Positions 7,985 to 16,281 are shown, counted from the stretch's first letter. The stretch: 35,673 nucleotides of DNA from Paraburkholderia polaris (GCF_012927345.1 NZ_JABBGJ010000067.1:1-35673); one strand, 5' to 3'. Numbers and translations: made by a program. Notes: generated by a model from the sequence alone, not told the origin.

Positions 7985-8045
7985 GTTGACTCGTCCGGAG
8001 TTGTCTCACCGCGCAGACGCAAATTTTGTTGCGCACGCTTCGATG

Positions 8046-8068
8046 TGTAATATATATTATCGAAACAG
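8046..8068. promoter_or_regulatory. Candidate GntR box 2 in the reductase/oxygenase divergent region
   Basis: It contains the 12-bp palindrome TAATATATATTA (8048-8059) and the shared core TATATTAT (8053-8060) followed by CG. In register it matches the reverse complement of the perfect dyad at 23823 at 13 of 23 positions. It lies 62 bp before the reductase start codon, where it would cover that gene's promoter. Confidence 0.5.
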
Positions 8069-8114
8069 CGTCGGCAAGCGCGGAGCGGAAGTCGATCGAA
8101 CGGATGAATTCTTC

Positions 8115-8144
8115 TATAATGTTTAATGTGTATTATCATTAGAC
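8115..8144 (+). promoter_or_regulatory. Promoter -10 and candidate GntR box 3 for the Rieske oxygenase gene
   Basis: A perfect TATAAT -10 hexamer is at 8115-8120. A weak -35 candidate (TCGATC, 8092-8097) lies 17 bp upstream of it. Directly downstream, 8122-8144 carries the box: TAATG (8124-8128) and CATTA (8137-8141) flank TGTATTAT, with 15 of 23 matches to the 23823 dyad. An operator over the transcription start would suit repression. Confidence 0.55.
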
Positions 8145-8241
8145 CGATGATGGGAGCGACAGGAATGACAGCCGGCCGAGGCTACCGAAGCGTTTGTGTG
8201 TCCGACGCATCGGCCGAGCGATAACAATGGAGACTTGAAGA

Positions 8242-9501
8242 ATGCTGTCCCAAGCGAAGAACGAACTCTTGACGAAGGTTGGGCCGGGCGAGCCGATGGG
8301 CGAGCTGTTGCGCCGTTACTGGATGCCGATTGCCGGCGTGAGCGAATTCGACGAGGTGGCCGTCAAGCCGGTGCGCCTGCTCGGTGAAGATCTCGTGCTG
8401 TACAAGGACCTGAGTGGCAATTTCGGACTGATCGACCGCCAGTGTCCGCATCGCCGCGCTGATCTCGCCTACGGCTTCGTCGAAAAGTGCGGACTGCGCT
8501 GCAACTATCATGGCTGGCTCTATGATCAGGGCGGCAAATGCACGGAGCAGCCGTATGAAGACGTTGCGAATCCGCAGTTGAAGCTGAAAGAGCGTGTGAA
8601 AATCAAGGCATATCCGGTAGAGGAGAAGGCGGGTCTTCTGTGGGCGTACCTTGGGCCGCAACCTGCGCCGCTCGTGCCGAACTGGGAGCCGTTCTCCTGG
8701 AAGAACGGCTTCGTGCAAATCGTGATCTCCGAGGTGCCGTGCAACTGGCTGCAATGCCAGGAGAACTCGATCGATCCAATCCACTTCGAATGGATGCACA
8801 ACAACTGGACCGCACGCCTGAATGGACAGACGGGTCCGTACTCGCCCGCTCATAAACAGCTCGATTTCGACGAATTCGACTACGGATTTATCTACAAGCG
8901 CCTGCGCGGCGATGCGGACGAAAACGATCCGCTCTGGTCGATCGGCCGTGTGTGCCTGTGGCCGAACGCGTTCTTTCTCGGCGAGCATTTCGAGTGGCGC
9001 GTGCCGGTCGACGATTCGCGCACACTGAGCGTGACGTGGGCTTTCACCCGCGTGCCGAAGGAAAGCGAACCGTTCGAGCAAAAGAGCGTGCCGACGTGGC
9101 ACGGTCCGGTGACCGATCCGCAAACCGGCCGCTGGATCACGAGCCATGTGATGAACCAGGATTTTGTCGCGTGGGCCGGACAGGGTGTGGTTGCTGATCG
9201 CACGAAAGAGAATCTGGGCAGCAGCGATCGCGGCATCGTCATGCTGCGCCGGCGCTTCTTCGAAGAACTGGAGGTGGTGGCGAACGGCGGCGAGCCGAAG
9301 GGCATCATCCGCGATCCGAAGCTTAATGAATGCGTGCAATTACCGATTGCGGCACGCGCCACGTTCGTTGAGGGCATGACGCGCGCGGAGATCGCGAATC
9401 ATCCTTTGTGGAAGCACCATCTGCAGGATTTCCGCTTTCAGGCGGGCCAGCCGGAACATGTCCGGCAAGCTTTTCTCGAAGCGATGGGCATGGAGCCGTG
9501 A
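8242..9501 (+). CDS. Rieske non-heme iron aromatic oxygenase, alpha subunit (phthalate dioxygenase/O-demethylase type)
   Basis: This 419-residue oxygenase component hydroxylates or O-demethylates an aromatic acid using electrons from the divergent reductase. Rieske cluster ligands are C68-x-H70 and C87-x2-H90 (CPHRRADLAYGF...CNYHGW). The mononuclear iron site is in ENSIDPIHFEWMH (174-186), with H181 and H186 as the likely His pair. The N-terminus (LLTKVGPGEPMGELLRRYWMPI) is typical of the phthalate 4,5-dioxygenase branch, which works without a beta subunit, consistent with none being present. Substrate is not readable from sequence. Context (aldehyde dehydrogenase, extradiol dioxygenase and LigJ downstream) suggests it prepares a polyhydroxylated benzoate, for example by demethylation. 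Confidence 0.92.
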   Translation: MLSQAKNELLTKVGPGEPMGELLRRYWMPIAGVSEFDEVAVKPVRLLGEDLVLYKDLSGNFGLIDRQCPHRRADLAYGFVEKCGLRCNYHGWLYDQGGKCTEQPYEDVANPQLKLKERVKIKAYPVEEKAGLLWAYLGPQPAPLVPNWEPFSWKNGFVQIVISEVPCNWLQCQENSIDPIHFEWMHNNWTARLNGQTGPYSPAHKQLDFDEFDYGFIYKRLRGDADENDPLWSIGRVCLWPNAFFLGEHFEWRVPVDDSRTLSVTWAFTRVPKESEPFEQKSVPTWHGPVTDPQTGRWITSHVMNQDFVAWAGQGVVADRTKENLGSSDRGIVMLRRRFFEELEVVANGGEPKGIIRDPKLNECVQLPIAARATFVEGMTRAEIANHPLWKHHLQDFRFQAGQPEHVRQAFLEAMGMEP

Positions 9502-9581
9502 CGTCCGCGCTACAGTAACGGTGCGAAAACAGCACACGGCGGCGCTTGGCGCCGACCGGATATCAGATATCGGAGACGTAG

Positions 9582-11030
9582 ATGCATACCAGAAGTTACG
9601 ACATTCAACTCGGCCTGTTCATCAACGGAGAGTGGCGTACCGGGGGGCGCGACACCCAGCCAGTCATCAATCCCGCTGATGAAACGGTGCTCGCTCATTT
9701 GCCGCTTGCCACGCAATCCGACCTCGATGACGCACTCGCCGCGGCGGCGACCGGATTCGCGACATGGTCGCGCATGAGCACGTCCGAGCGGGCTGCCATC
9801 ATCGACAAAGCCGCTGCGCTGATGCACGAACGTGCCGATGAAATCGGCACGCTGATGAGTTTCGAGCACGGCAAGATGCTGGCCGACGGCCTGCAAGAAG
9901 CGCACAGTTCAGCAGATATCGTCAAATGGTTTGCGGAAGAGGGGCGTCGTGCCTATGGGCGCGTGGTGCCTGGTCCGCTGCCGAATTCGCGCCAACTCGT
10001 GCTGAAAGTGCCGGTTGGACCGGTAGCGGCGTTCACGCCTTGGAATTTTCCCGTACGGATTCCCGCACGCACTGTGGCGGCCGCGCTCGCGGCAGGTTGC
10101 TCGGTGATTCTGAAGGCTGCCGAAGAAACGCCCGGATCCACCACGGCGATGGCGCAATGCTTTCAGGATGCGGGTTTGCCGCCCGGCGTGCTGAATCTGG
10201 TGTTTGGCGTGCCGGCAAAGGTATCGGAACATCTGATCGCGTCGGACGTCATCAAGGCAGTCGCATTCACGGGGTCGATTCCGGTCGGCAAGCATCTCGC
10301 GAGCCTGGCTGCAACGCACGGCCTGAAGAAACTGGTCATGGAACTGGGTGGCCATGCGCCGATGATCGTCTGTGACGACGTCGACGTGGCGCGTATTGCC
10401 ACGATGACCGCCAATGCCAAGTTTCGCCAGGCCGGGCAAGCCTGCATTTCACCGACGCGCTTCTATATTCAGGAGGGCGTATACGGCGCCTTCATCGACA
10501 AGTTTGTTGAAGTGGCCGCGAAGCTGAAGGTCGGCTCGGCCTTCGAGCCCGACACACAGGCGAGTCCGGTTGCCAACGCACGCCGGCTCGCCGCGGCGGA
10601 CGAGTTCGTCAAGGACGCGGTATCGCACGGCGCGCGGCTGCTACTCGGCGGCCAGCGCCTGAATCGTCCCGGCTTCTTCTACGCGCCGACCGTGCTGGCC
10701 GATGTGCCCGAACAGGCGAGGATCATGAATGAAGAACCGTTCGGCCCAGTGGTGCCTTTCAGTTCATTCAAGACCGTCGAAGAAGTGCTCGAGCGTGCCA
10801 ATCGATTGAAATATGGACTTGCTGCCTATGCGTTCACCGGCTCGGATCGGCGCGCGTTGCAACTGTCTAATGGCCTCGAGGCCGGCATGATCGGCATCAA
10901 TAGCATGCTGGTGTCAGGGCCGGAAGTGCCTTTCGGCGGCGTCAAGGAGAGCGGCATCGGCTCCGAAAACGGCATTGAGGGCTTGCAGGCGTACCTGGTC
11001 ACGAAGTTCGTTCAACAGGCCGTGTCCTGA
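9582..11030 (+). CDS. NAD(P)-dependent aldehyde dehydrogenase
   Basis: This 482-residue enzyme of the ALDH superfamily, GabD/succinate-semialdehyde branch, oxidises an aldehyde to its acid. Catalytic features are TPWNFP with Asn155, the general base Glu254 in MELGGHAP, and nucleophilic Cys288 in GQACIS. Cofactor-binding GSIPVGK lies at 231-237. It follows the Rieske gene by 80 bp with its own GGAGAC ribosome-binding site and no terminator between, so co-transcription is likely. In this setting it may oxidise an aromatic aldehyde or a semialdehyde from ring cleavage; sequence alone does not decide. Confidence 0.9.
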   Translation: MHTRSYDIQLGLFINGEWRTGGRDTQPVINPADETVLAHLPLATQSDLDDALAAAATGFATWSRMSTSERAAIIDKAAALMHERADEIGTLMSFEHGKMLADGLQEAHSSADIVKWFAEEGRRAYGRVVPGPLPNSRQLVLKVPVGPVAAFTPWNFPVRIPARTVAAALAAGCSVILKAAEETPGSTTAMAQCFQDAGLPPGVLNLVFGVPAKVSEHLIASDVIKAVAFTGSIPVGKHLASLAATHGLKKLVMELGGHAPMIVCDDVDVARIATMTANAKFRQAGQACISPTRFYIQEGVYGAFIDKFVEVAAKLKVGSAFEPDTQASPVANARRLAAADEFVKDAVSHGARLLLGGQRLNRPGFFYAPTVLADVPEQARIMNEEPFGPVVPFSSFKTVEEVLERANRLKYGLAAYAFTGSDRRALQLSNGLEAGMIGINSMLVSGPEVPFGGVKESGIGSENGIEGLQAYLVTKFVQQAVS

Positions 11031-11042
11031 GTGTCTTGCGGA

Positions 11043-11070
11043 AGCGGCGATTGAAACATTGATCGCCGCT
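11043..11070 (+). terminator. Hairpin after the aldehyde dehydrogenase gene
   Basis: AGCGGCGAT (11043-11051) and ATCGCCGCT (11062-11070) form a perfect 9-bp stem with a 10-base loop, starting 13 bp after the stop codon. There is no T-run after it, so it may attenuate or stabilise transcripts rather than terminate fully. Confidence 0.45.
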
Positions 11071-11085
11071 AGCCAATCTTAGATA

Positions 11086-11108
11086 AGTTATATATATTAT
11101 AGTTAACG
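11086..11108 (+). promoter_or_regulatory. Candidate GntR box 4, upstream of gntR copy 2
   Basis: It contains the shared core TATATTAT (11093-11100) followed by AGTTA, inside a 26-bp run of A/T-rich sequence. It matches the reverse complement of the 23823 dyad at 14 of 23 positions and lies 80 bp before the regulator's start codon. Confidence 0.5.
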
Positions 11109-11187
11109 ACGACATCCTGAAGCAGTAAAGCCTTTGAGTGCCGTTCGAAGCCTGCTCATGGATTAGCCAACACGATTCGTACGACTA

Positions 11188-11970
11188 ATGAAAGAAAATA
11201 TCCCGCACGACACCAGTCACGCTCGGACTTCGACAGTCTGGGAGTCCGTGCAAACGGAAAAGCTTTCATGGCGCGTTGCGTCGCAAGTGCGTGCTGCGCT
11301 GTTCTCGAAGCAGGTGAAGGCGGGCGATTTTCTCGGCAGTGAGGCGTCGCTTGCGCAGCAATTCAACGTTAGCCGTACCGCCGCCCGTGATGGGTTGAGA
11401 ACGCTGGAGGCGGTCGGCATCGTCGAGATCCGTATGGGCGCGAAGGGCGGCGTGTGGATTGCCGGTGCGAACCCGGAGCGCTTCGCCGACGCGCTGTCGA
11501 TACAGCTGAGCCTCATTGGCGCTGGAGCGCACGAAGTGTTCGATGCGCAAATGGCGATCGAAGTGCTGGCAGCAGAGAAAGCAGCGGAAAACCTGACGGT
11601 GGCGCATCGTACGGCACTGCGTGACGCATTGCATGGCGTGGAAGACGCGCGCAAGCAACTCGAGACATTTACTGATGCGTCGCTGCGCTTTCACGAAGCA
11701 CTCGTTGAAGCGTCAGGCAATCGGGTTCTGCTCGCGCAATTCAAGGCGCTGCGTTTTGTGCTGACGCCATTGCTTGCCACCTACACGAGTGCGGACACAG
11801 CGAATCGCGTGATCGCATCGCATCGGCGTCTATTCGATGCGGTGTGCCGCAGTGAAGTCGAATTGGCCCGGCGTCTGATGCAGGAGCGGATCCAGATCGT
11901 TCGCACGAGCTTCATTCCGATGACGCCGACGGTATACATCCGACCCGATCCTGAAGCGGTCCGGGCCTGA
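11188..11970 (+). CDS. FadR-subfamily GntR transcriptional regulator (copy 2)
   Basis: This 260-residue regulator is paralogous to the one at 6118-6972. The winged helix is at about residues 28-85 (LSWRVASQVRAALFSKQVKAGDFLGSEASLAQQFNVSRTAARDGLRTLEAVG), followed by an FCD effector domain with DASLRFHEALVEASGN. Copy 2 lacks the 20-residue N-terminal extension of copy 1 and starts MKENIPHD without a clear ribosome-binding site. The recognition helices of the two copies (FNVSRMAARDALR and FNVSRTAARDGLR) are nearly identical, so they probably recognise the same or overlapping operators. The effector domains differ more, hinting at different inducers. It is placed directly before the ligJ-like gene with 26 bp between, so it may be transcribed with it. 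Confidence 0.87.
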   Translation: MKENIPHDTSHARTSTVWESVQTEKLSWRVASQVRAALFSKQVKAGDFLGSEASLAQQFNVSRTAARDGLRTLEAVGIVEIRMGAKGGVWIAGANPERFADALSIQLSLIGAGAHEVFDAQMAIEVLAAEKAAENLTVAHRTALRDALHGVEDARKQLETFTDASLRFHEALVEASGNRVLLAQFKALRFVLTPLLATYTSADTANRVIASHRRLFDAVCRSEVELARRLMQERIQIVRTSFIPMTPTVYIRPDPEAVRA

Positions 11971-11996
11971 ACCCACAATATTTAACGGAGACATTC

Positions 11997-13034
11997 ATGA
12001 TCATCGATGCGCACGCGCACGTTACCGCGCCGGATTCTCTCTACGTCTGGAAGTCCGGCCTCGTTTCCCATCGCGGCGCGCACGGCCGTGGCACTGCGCA
12101 GATCAGCGACGATGAAATGCTGGCGGTGCTCAATGCGCCGACATTCGGCACCAAATCGCACGTCGAGCAGTTGCGTGACATCGGCACGGACCTGCAGTTG
12201 ATCTCGCCGCGTCCGTACCAGATGATGCATAGCGAAAAGCCCGCGAAGATCGTCCACTGGTTCACCGAGGAAACCAACGACATGATCGCGCAACAGGCGC
12301 GGCTCATGCCGCAGACGTTTCGCGGTATCGGTGGCTTGCCGCAGGCGTGGGGCGAGCCGGTCAGCGGATGTCTGCCGGAACTGGAACGCTGCATCAAGGA
12401 GCTCGGTCTCGTCGGCGTGCTGTTGAATACCGATCCGAGTGAGGGGCTTGCGACCAACGAGGTGCCCGATCTCGGCAACGAGTACTGGTATCCGCTGTAT
12501 GAGAAGCTCGTCGAGTTCGATGTGCCCGCGTACCTGCATTCGGCGGGATGCCGTTCGGAACGGCACAACTACTCGCTGCATTTCATCAATGAAGAAACGA
12601 TTGCGGTAATGGCGCTCGCCCGTTCGCGCGTGTTCAAGGATTTCCCGCAGTTGAAGATCGTTGTCTCGCATGGTGGCGGCGCGGTGCCGTATCAGTTCGG
12701 CCGCTTCCAGGCACCCTCGCTGCGGCCGGGGCGCGCAAGCGAACCGTTTCTGGACAGCTTGCGCCGTCTGTACTACGACACGGTGCTGTATTCGGAAGAG
12801 GCGCTGCGCCTGCTCATTAAGACGGTCGGCGCGGATCGCTGCATCTTCGGTGCGGAGCGGCCGGGCGTCGGCACGGTGAAGGATCCGCAGACGGGCCGCT
12901 GGCTGGACGACATTCGTCCGGTCATTGAAAGTTTCGAGTGGCTCAGCGGCGATGAGAAACGGATGATTTTCGAAGGCAATGCGCGCAAGGTGTTCCGGCT
13001 CGACCAGCCAGCTGGCACAGCCGCAGCACGTTGA
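11997..13034 (+). CDS. ligJ: Amidohydrolase-family 4-oxalomesaconate hydratase (LigJ-like)
   Basis: This 345-residue metal enzyme of the ACMSD/LigJ/LigW branch of the amidohydrolase superfamily starts MIIDAHAHV, with the HxH metal motif at residues 6 and 8. Blocks resembling Sphingobium LigJ as I remember it are NTDPSEG, YLHSAGCRSE, SHGGGAVPYQFGRFQ, FGAERPGVGTVKDPQTGRW and FEGNARKVF. LigJ hydrates 4-oxalomesaconate to 4-carboxy-4-hydroxy-2-oxoadipate, the step before aldol cleavage in protocatechuate 4,5-cleavage and gallate degradation. It has a GGAGAC ribosome-binding site and is followed at 40 bp by a ring-cleavage dioxygenase gene. A decarboxylase role (as in LigW or ACMSD) cannot be excluded, but the downstream LigK-like genes favour the hydratase. 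Confidence 0.82.
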   Translation: MIIDAHAHVTAPDSLYVWKSGLVSHRGAHGRGTAQISDDEMLAVLNAPTFGTKSHVEQLRDIGTDLQLISPRPYQMMHSEKPAKIVHWFTEETNDMIAQQARLMPQTFRGIGGLPQAWGEPVSGCLPELERCIKELGLVGVLLNTDPSEGLATNEVPDLGNEYWYPLYEKLVEFDVPAYLHSAGCRSERHNYSLHFINEETIAVMALARSRVFKDFPQLKIVVSHGGGAVPYQFGRFQAPSLRPGRASEPFLDSLRRLYYDTVLYSEEALRLLIKTVGADRCIFGAERPGVGTVKDPQTGRWLDDIRPVIESFEWLSGDEKRMIFEGNARKVFRLDQPAGTAAAR

Positions 13035-13074
13035 ATCCATCGGCCATGAAAAACACATTCAACGGGAGCGCGGC

Positions 13075-14082
13075 ATGGCAACGATGATCGGCGCAATCGC
13101 TACATCGCACGGCCCGTTGCTGTCGATGCCGCCAGAGCTCTGGCATTTGCGGGCCGGCGCGGACCTGAAAAATCCATCGCACTGGTTTCAGGGGCGCTCC
13201 TACGACTACGCGGCGCTGCTAGAAGCACGCGCCCCGGGCTTTGCGGCGGCGGTCGCCGAAGCATCAAAGCAGGAATGCTATGCCGCTTGCCAGCGAGCAC
13301 TCGATACGCTTGCCGAACGCTTCCACGCCATGAAACCCGATCTCGTCATCGTGCTCGGCAACGATCAACGCGAGGTGTTCAAGGACGACCTGACGCCGGC
13401 AATCACGATATTCGGCGGTGAACAGATCGAGAACCTGCCGCTGTCGGACGAACAGCGCCGGCGTCTGCCGCCGGGAGTCGCTGAGGCAGAGGACGGTCAC
13501 TGTCCGCCGGAAGGAGCGGTTTATTCGGGTGCGCCGGATCACGCGTTGACGCTGGTGCAGTCGCTTGTCGATGACGGTTTCGATATCGCCGTTTCGAACC
13601 GGTTGCCCAAGGGTGAGGATCGTCAGCACGGCATTCCGCACGCGTTCGGTTTCGTCTATCGCCGCGTGATGCGCGATGCGCCGCCGCCGTCGGTGCCCTT
13701 GTTTCTGAACGTCGGCGTGGCGCCCAATCAGCCGCGCGTGGCGCGTTGTCTTGCGCTCGGTCACGCGCTCGGGGCGGCAATCCGGCGCTTGCCGTCCGAG
13801 CTTCGCGTGGTGGTGGTCGCCTCTGGCGGCATGAGTCACTTCGTGGTCGACGAAGCGCTCGATCATTGCGTGCTGGCCGCGCTTGCCGGACGCGACGAAG
13901 TCGCGCTGCGCGATATCCCGGAGTCGTATTTCAACGGCAATACGTCGGAAATCAAGAGCTGGCTGCCGCTTGTCGGTCTTGCAGCGAGCGCGTCGCTAAA
14001 GATGAAACTGATCGACTACGTCGCATGTTATCGCTCGGAAGCCGGGACGGGCTCGGGGATGGCGTTTGCCTGCTGGGAGTGA
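13075..14082 (+). CDS. LigB-type class III extradiol ring-cleavage dioxygenase
   Basis: This 335-residue protein is related to the catalytic beta subunit of protocatechuate 4,5-dioxygenase and to gallate dioxygenases. It starts MATMIGAIATSHGPLL, with the first iron-ligand His at residue 12, and carries DLVIVLGNDQRE (second ligand region) and ASGGMSHFVVDEALDH near residues 243-258. The ATG at 13075 has GGGAG upstream and was chosen over an upstream in-frame Met at 12979 that overlaps the ligJ end. No separate or fused LigA-like alpha domain is visible: the chain is longer than LigB (about 300) but shorter than gallate dioxygenases (about 420). The Fe(II) enzyme cleaves a catecholic ring next to the hydroxyl pair. 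Substrate inferred: gallate, protocatechuate or a relative. Confidence 0.85.
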   Translation: MATMIGAIATSHGPLLSMPPELWHLRAGADLKNPSHWFQGRSYDYAALLEARAPGFAAAVAEASKQECYAACQRALDTLAERFHAMKPDLVIVLGNDQREVFKDDLTPAITIFGGEQIENLPLSDEQRRRLPPGVAEAEDGHCPPEGAVYSGAPDHALTLVQSLVDDGFDIAVSNRLPKGEDRQHGIPHAFGFVYRRVMRDAPPPSVPLFLNVGVAPNQPRVARCLALGHALGAAIRRLPSELRVVVVASGGMSHFVVDEALDHCVLAALAGRDEVALRDIPESYFNGNTSEIKSWLPLVGLAASASLKMKLIDYVACYRSEAGTGSGMAFACWE

Positions 14083-14144
14083 GCAGCAGCAACAGCGGCG
14101 ATAGCGGCAAAAAAAAGCGAATATGAGGAACGGAGCAGACACGC

Positions 14145-14828
14145 ATGAAAAAAGCAGATGACAACACTCGACGCCTGCAGCGGCTCGACTGTTGCGCAGT
14201 ATCGGATGCACTCGACAAGCTCGGTCTGAGCGGCACGGTCACCGGCTTGCCGCAACGTTCGACCTCGCGCCGCATCGCCGGCAGGGTCGTAACCGTGAAG
14301 CTGGTGGAGGCCGCGCAGGTGAGCGCCGCCGCTCACACCGATGTGCCGCGTCATCTCGGCACGACGGCCGTCGAATCCGCCGGCGCGGGCGATGTGATCG
14401 TGGTCGAACAGCATACGGGGCTCGACGCCGGCAGCTGGGGCGGCATTCTCTCGCTCGGTGCGTCGTTGCGTGGCATCGAGGGTGTGATTGCAGACGGCCC
14501 CGTGCGCGATATCGATGAAGCGCGGCAATACGACTTTCCGGTTTTCGCGCGGGCATTGACGGCCTTCACTGCACGCAATCGCGTCGCCGAAGCCGGCACC
14601 AATGTGCCGATCACAGTTGCACAGGTTCGCGTCAATCCGGGCGACTACGTGATCGCCGACAACAGCGCGGTGATCTTCATTGCCGCCGCGGACATCGAGC
14701 GCGTGCTGGCCGCTGCCGAGCTGATCGTCGGTAAGGAAGCTGCGATGACGAAAAAGCTGCTGAATGGTGTGCCCATTGCGCAGGTGATGGGTGCGGACTA
14801 CGAATATATGCTGCAGGACAGGGGATAA
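14145..14828 (+). CDS. RraA/LigK-family protein 1
   Basis: This 227-residue protein has the RraA-like / HMG aldolase fold. It carries WGG, then exactly 20 residues, then R-D-I-D-E (a G-x20-R-D-x2-E pattern), preceded by VIADGPVRD. Members of this family include Mg-dependent aldolases that split 4-hydroxy-4-methyl-2-oxoglutarate or 4-carboxy-4-hydroxy-2-oxoadipate, oxaloacetate decarboxylases, and the RNase E inhibitor RraA. It is the first of three consecutive paralogues and the most divergent from the LigK-like third. It starts 62 bp after the dioxygenase with a GGAG ribosome-binding site and is separated from the next copy by only 2 bp. Confidence 0.82.
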   Translation: MKKADDNTRRLQRLDCCAVSDALDKLGLSGTVTGLPQRSTSRRIAGRVVTVKLVEAAQVSAAAHTDVPRHLGTTAVESAGAGDVIVVEQHTGLDAGSWGGILSLGASLRGIEGVIADGPVRDIDEARQYDFPVFARALTAFTARNRVAEAGTNVPITVAQVRVNPGDYVIADNSAVIFIAAADIERVLAAAELIVGKEAAMTKKLLNGVPIAQVMGADYEYMLQDRG

Positions 14829-14830
14829 AT

Positions 14831-15505
14831 ATGAGCGACACGAACAACGCGAACGATACGAATGCGCAGCGTGCACAGCGCCTCGATACCGCGACACTGA
14901 GCGATGCGCTGGATCGCCTCGGCATCGTCGGTCAATGTACCGGGATCAAGCCGCGCAATGCGAGTTTCCGGCTGTGCGGCCGTGCGTTCACGATTCTTTA
15001 CGGACCGCCGACGACGCCACCCGGCACCGTCGGCGACTATATCGACGACGTCCCGGAAGGTGGCGTGATCGTGCTGGATAACGCAGGCCGCGAAGACTGC
15101 ACGGTGTGGGGCGACATTCTCACAGAAATCGCGCATCGGCGGAAAATCGCCGGCACCGTCATTGATGGTATCTGCCGCGATGTGAGCCTTTGCCTATCGC
15201 TGGGTTACCCTGTGTTCAGCAAGGGACACTGGATGCGTACCGGCAAAGATCGCGTGCAAGTCGAAAGTACGCAGGTGCCGGTCAATATCGGCAATGCGCG
15301 TGTGTTGCCGGGTGACCTGCTGGTCGGCGACGCGGATGGCGTGATCGTGATGCCGCGCGCTCACGAAGACCGCGTGCTGGCCGCAGCCGAAGAGATTCAC
15401 GCAGCGGAGCACGCCATTCGTGAAGCGGCGCGGCAAGGCATGCGGCTCGACGAGGCGCGCAGGCAGCATCGCTATCACGCGCTGCAGAGCAAAGTGAGCG
15501 CCTGA
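14831..15505 (+). CDS. RraA/LigK-family protein 2
   Basis: This 224-residue paralogue starts two bases after the previous gene's stop codon, which indicates translational coupling. Its motif reads WGD, 20 residues, then RDV (D-x20-R-D), so the residue opening the motif is Asp rather than the Gly of copy 1 or Glu of copy 3, and the acidic residue two positions after RD is absent (VSL). The middle segment VLDNAGREDCTVWGDIL and LLVGDADGVIVMP are family-typical. The C-terminal helix ends REAARQGMRLDEARRQHRYHAL. Likely an aldolase or decarboxylase acting on a keto-acid intermediate of the pathway, or a subunit forming a hetero-oligomer with its neighbours; the family forms trimers and hexamers. 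Confidence 0.82.
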   Translation: MSDTNNANDTNAQRAQRLDTATLSDALDRLGIVGQCTGIKPRNASFRLCGRAFTILYGPPTTPPGTVGDYIDDVPEGGVIVLDNAGREDCTVWGDILTEIAHRRKIAGTVIDGICRDVSLCLSLGYPVFSKGHWMRTGKDRVQVESTQVPVNIGNARVLPGDLLVGDADGVIVMPRAHEDRVLAAAEEIHAAEHAIREAARQGMRLDEARRQHRYHALQSKVSA

Positions 15506-15564
15506 GCGCCAACTGTCAGGGCGCTACGCCACGCGAGTTATCAGAATACCCATCAGGAGACACC

Positions 15565-16233
15565 ATGTCGTACCCTTTCATCGATTCGCCGCTGGTCACC
15601 GCTTCGATCGAGCGGCCGGCCGCCGAAGCGATCGAGGCGGCCCGCGCCTTTCCGTCCGCGACATTGCTCGAAGCGGCCAACAAACTGGGCGCGCTGCCTT
15701 CGGCGATCAAGCCGGTCAGTCCGGCGTTTCGTGTCTGCGGCCCAGCGGTTACTGTGCATTCGCCGCCTGGCGACAATCTCTGGTTGCATCGCGCGCTGGT
15801 CGTCGCGCAGCCGGGTGACGTGCTGGTGGTGTACACGAGCGACTACTACGAAGCCGGCTACTGGGGTGAAGTCATGTCGACGGCGGCCAAGGAGCGCGGT
15901 GTGGCGGGCCTGGTGATCGATGGTTGCGTTCGCGATGCCGAGCTGCTTGCGCGTATCGGCTTCCCGGTGTTTTCGCGCGGCTTGTGCATCCGCGGCACGA
16001 CCAAGGATTTCGCGGCACGCGGCTGGATCAATCATCCGCTGCGTATCGGCGATGTCGCCGTGCGGCCGGGCGACCTGGTGGTGGGCGACGCGGACGGCGT
16101 GGTGGTGCTCGCCCAGGAATCGATCGACGCGACGTTGCGTGCCGCGTCCGAACGCGAGGACACGGAAGCGGAAATACTCGCGCGCATCGCCGCAGGCGAG
16201 TTGACGCTCGATATTTACGGCTGGAATCGCTAG
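15565..16233 (+). CDS. ligK: RraA/LigK-family protein 3, probable 4-carboxy-4-hydroxy-2-oxoadipate aldolase
   Basis: This 222-residue protein is the copy most like LigK/HMG-CHA aldolase: YWGEVMSTAAKERGVAGLVIDGCVRDAELL (E-x20-R-D), then FPVFSRGLCIRGTTKD and VRPGDLVVGDADGVVVL, which are LigK-like blocks. LigK cleaves CHA to pyruvate and oxaloacetate, the final step after LigJ. It has a CAGGAGACACC ribosome-binding site and is 59 bp after copy 2. Assignment of the aldolase step to this copy rather than copies 1 or 2 rests on motif resemblance and is not certain. Confidence 0.8.
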   Translation: MSYPFIDSPLVTASIERPAAEAIEAARAFPSATLLEAANKLGALPSAIKPVSPAFRVCGPAVTVHSPPGDNLWLHRALVVAQPGDVLVVYTSDYYEAGYWGEVMSTAAKERGVAGLVIDGCVRDAELLARIGFPVFSRGLCIRGTTKDFAARGWINHPLRIGDVAVRPGDLVVGDADGVVVLAQESIDATLRAASEREDTEAEILARIAAGELTLDIYGWNR

Positions 16234-16281
16234 ACGCGCGGTTCGGTACGAAGAGACAGAAGAGACAGAGGAGCAATCGCA

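Noticed and set aside
8182..9339. 385-codon minus-strand open frame opposite the Rieske oxygenase
   Set aside because: It is antisense to a gene with all catalytic motifs; its translation is His/Arg-rich and has no recognisable domain.
11982..13058. 358-codon minus-strand open frame opposite the ligJ-like gene
   Set aside because: Same antisense artefact; composition is dominated by Arg, Leu and His and no ribosome-binding site is seen.
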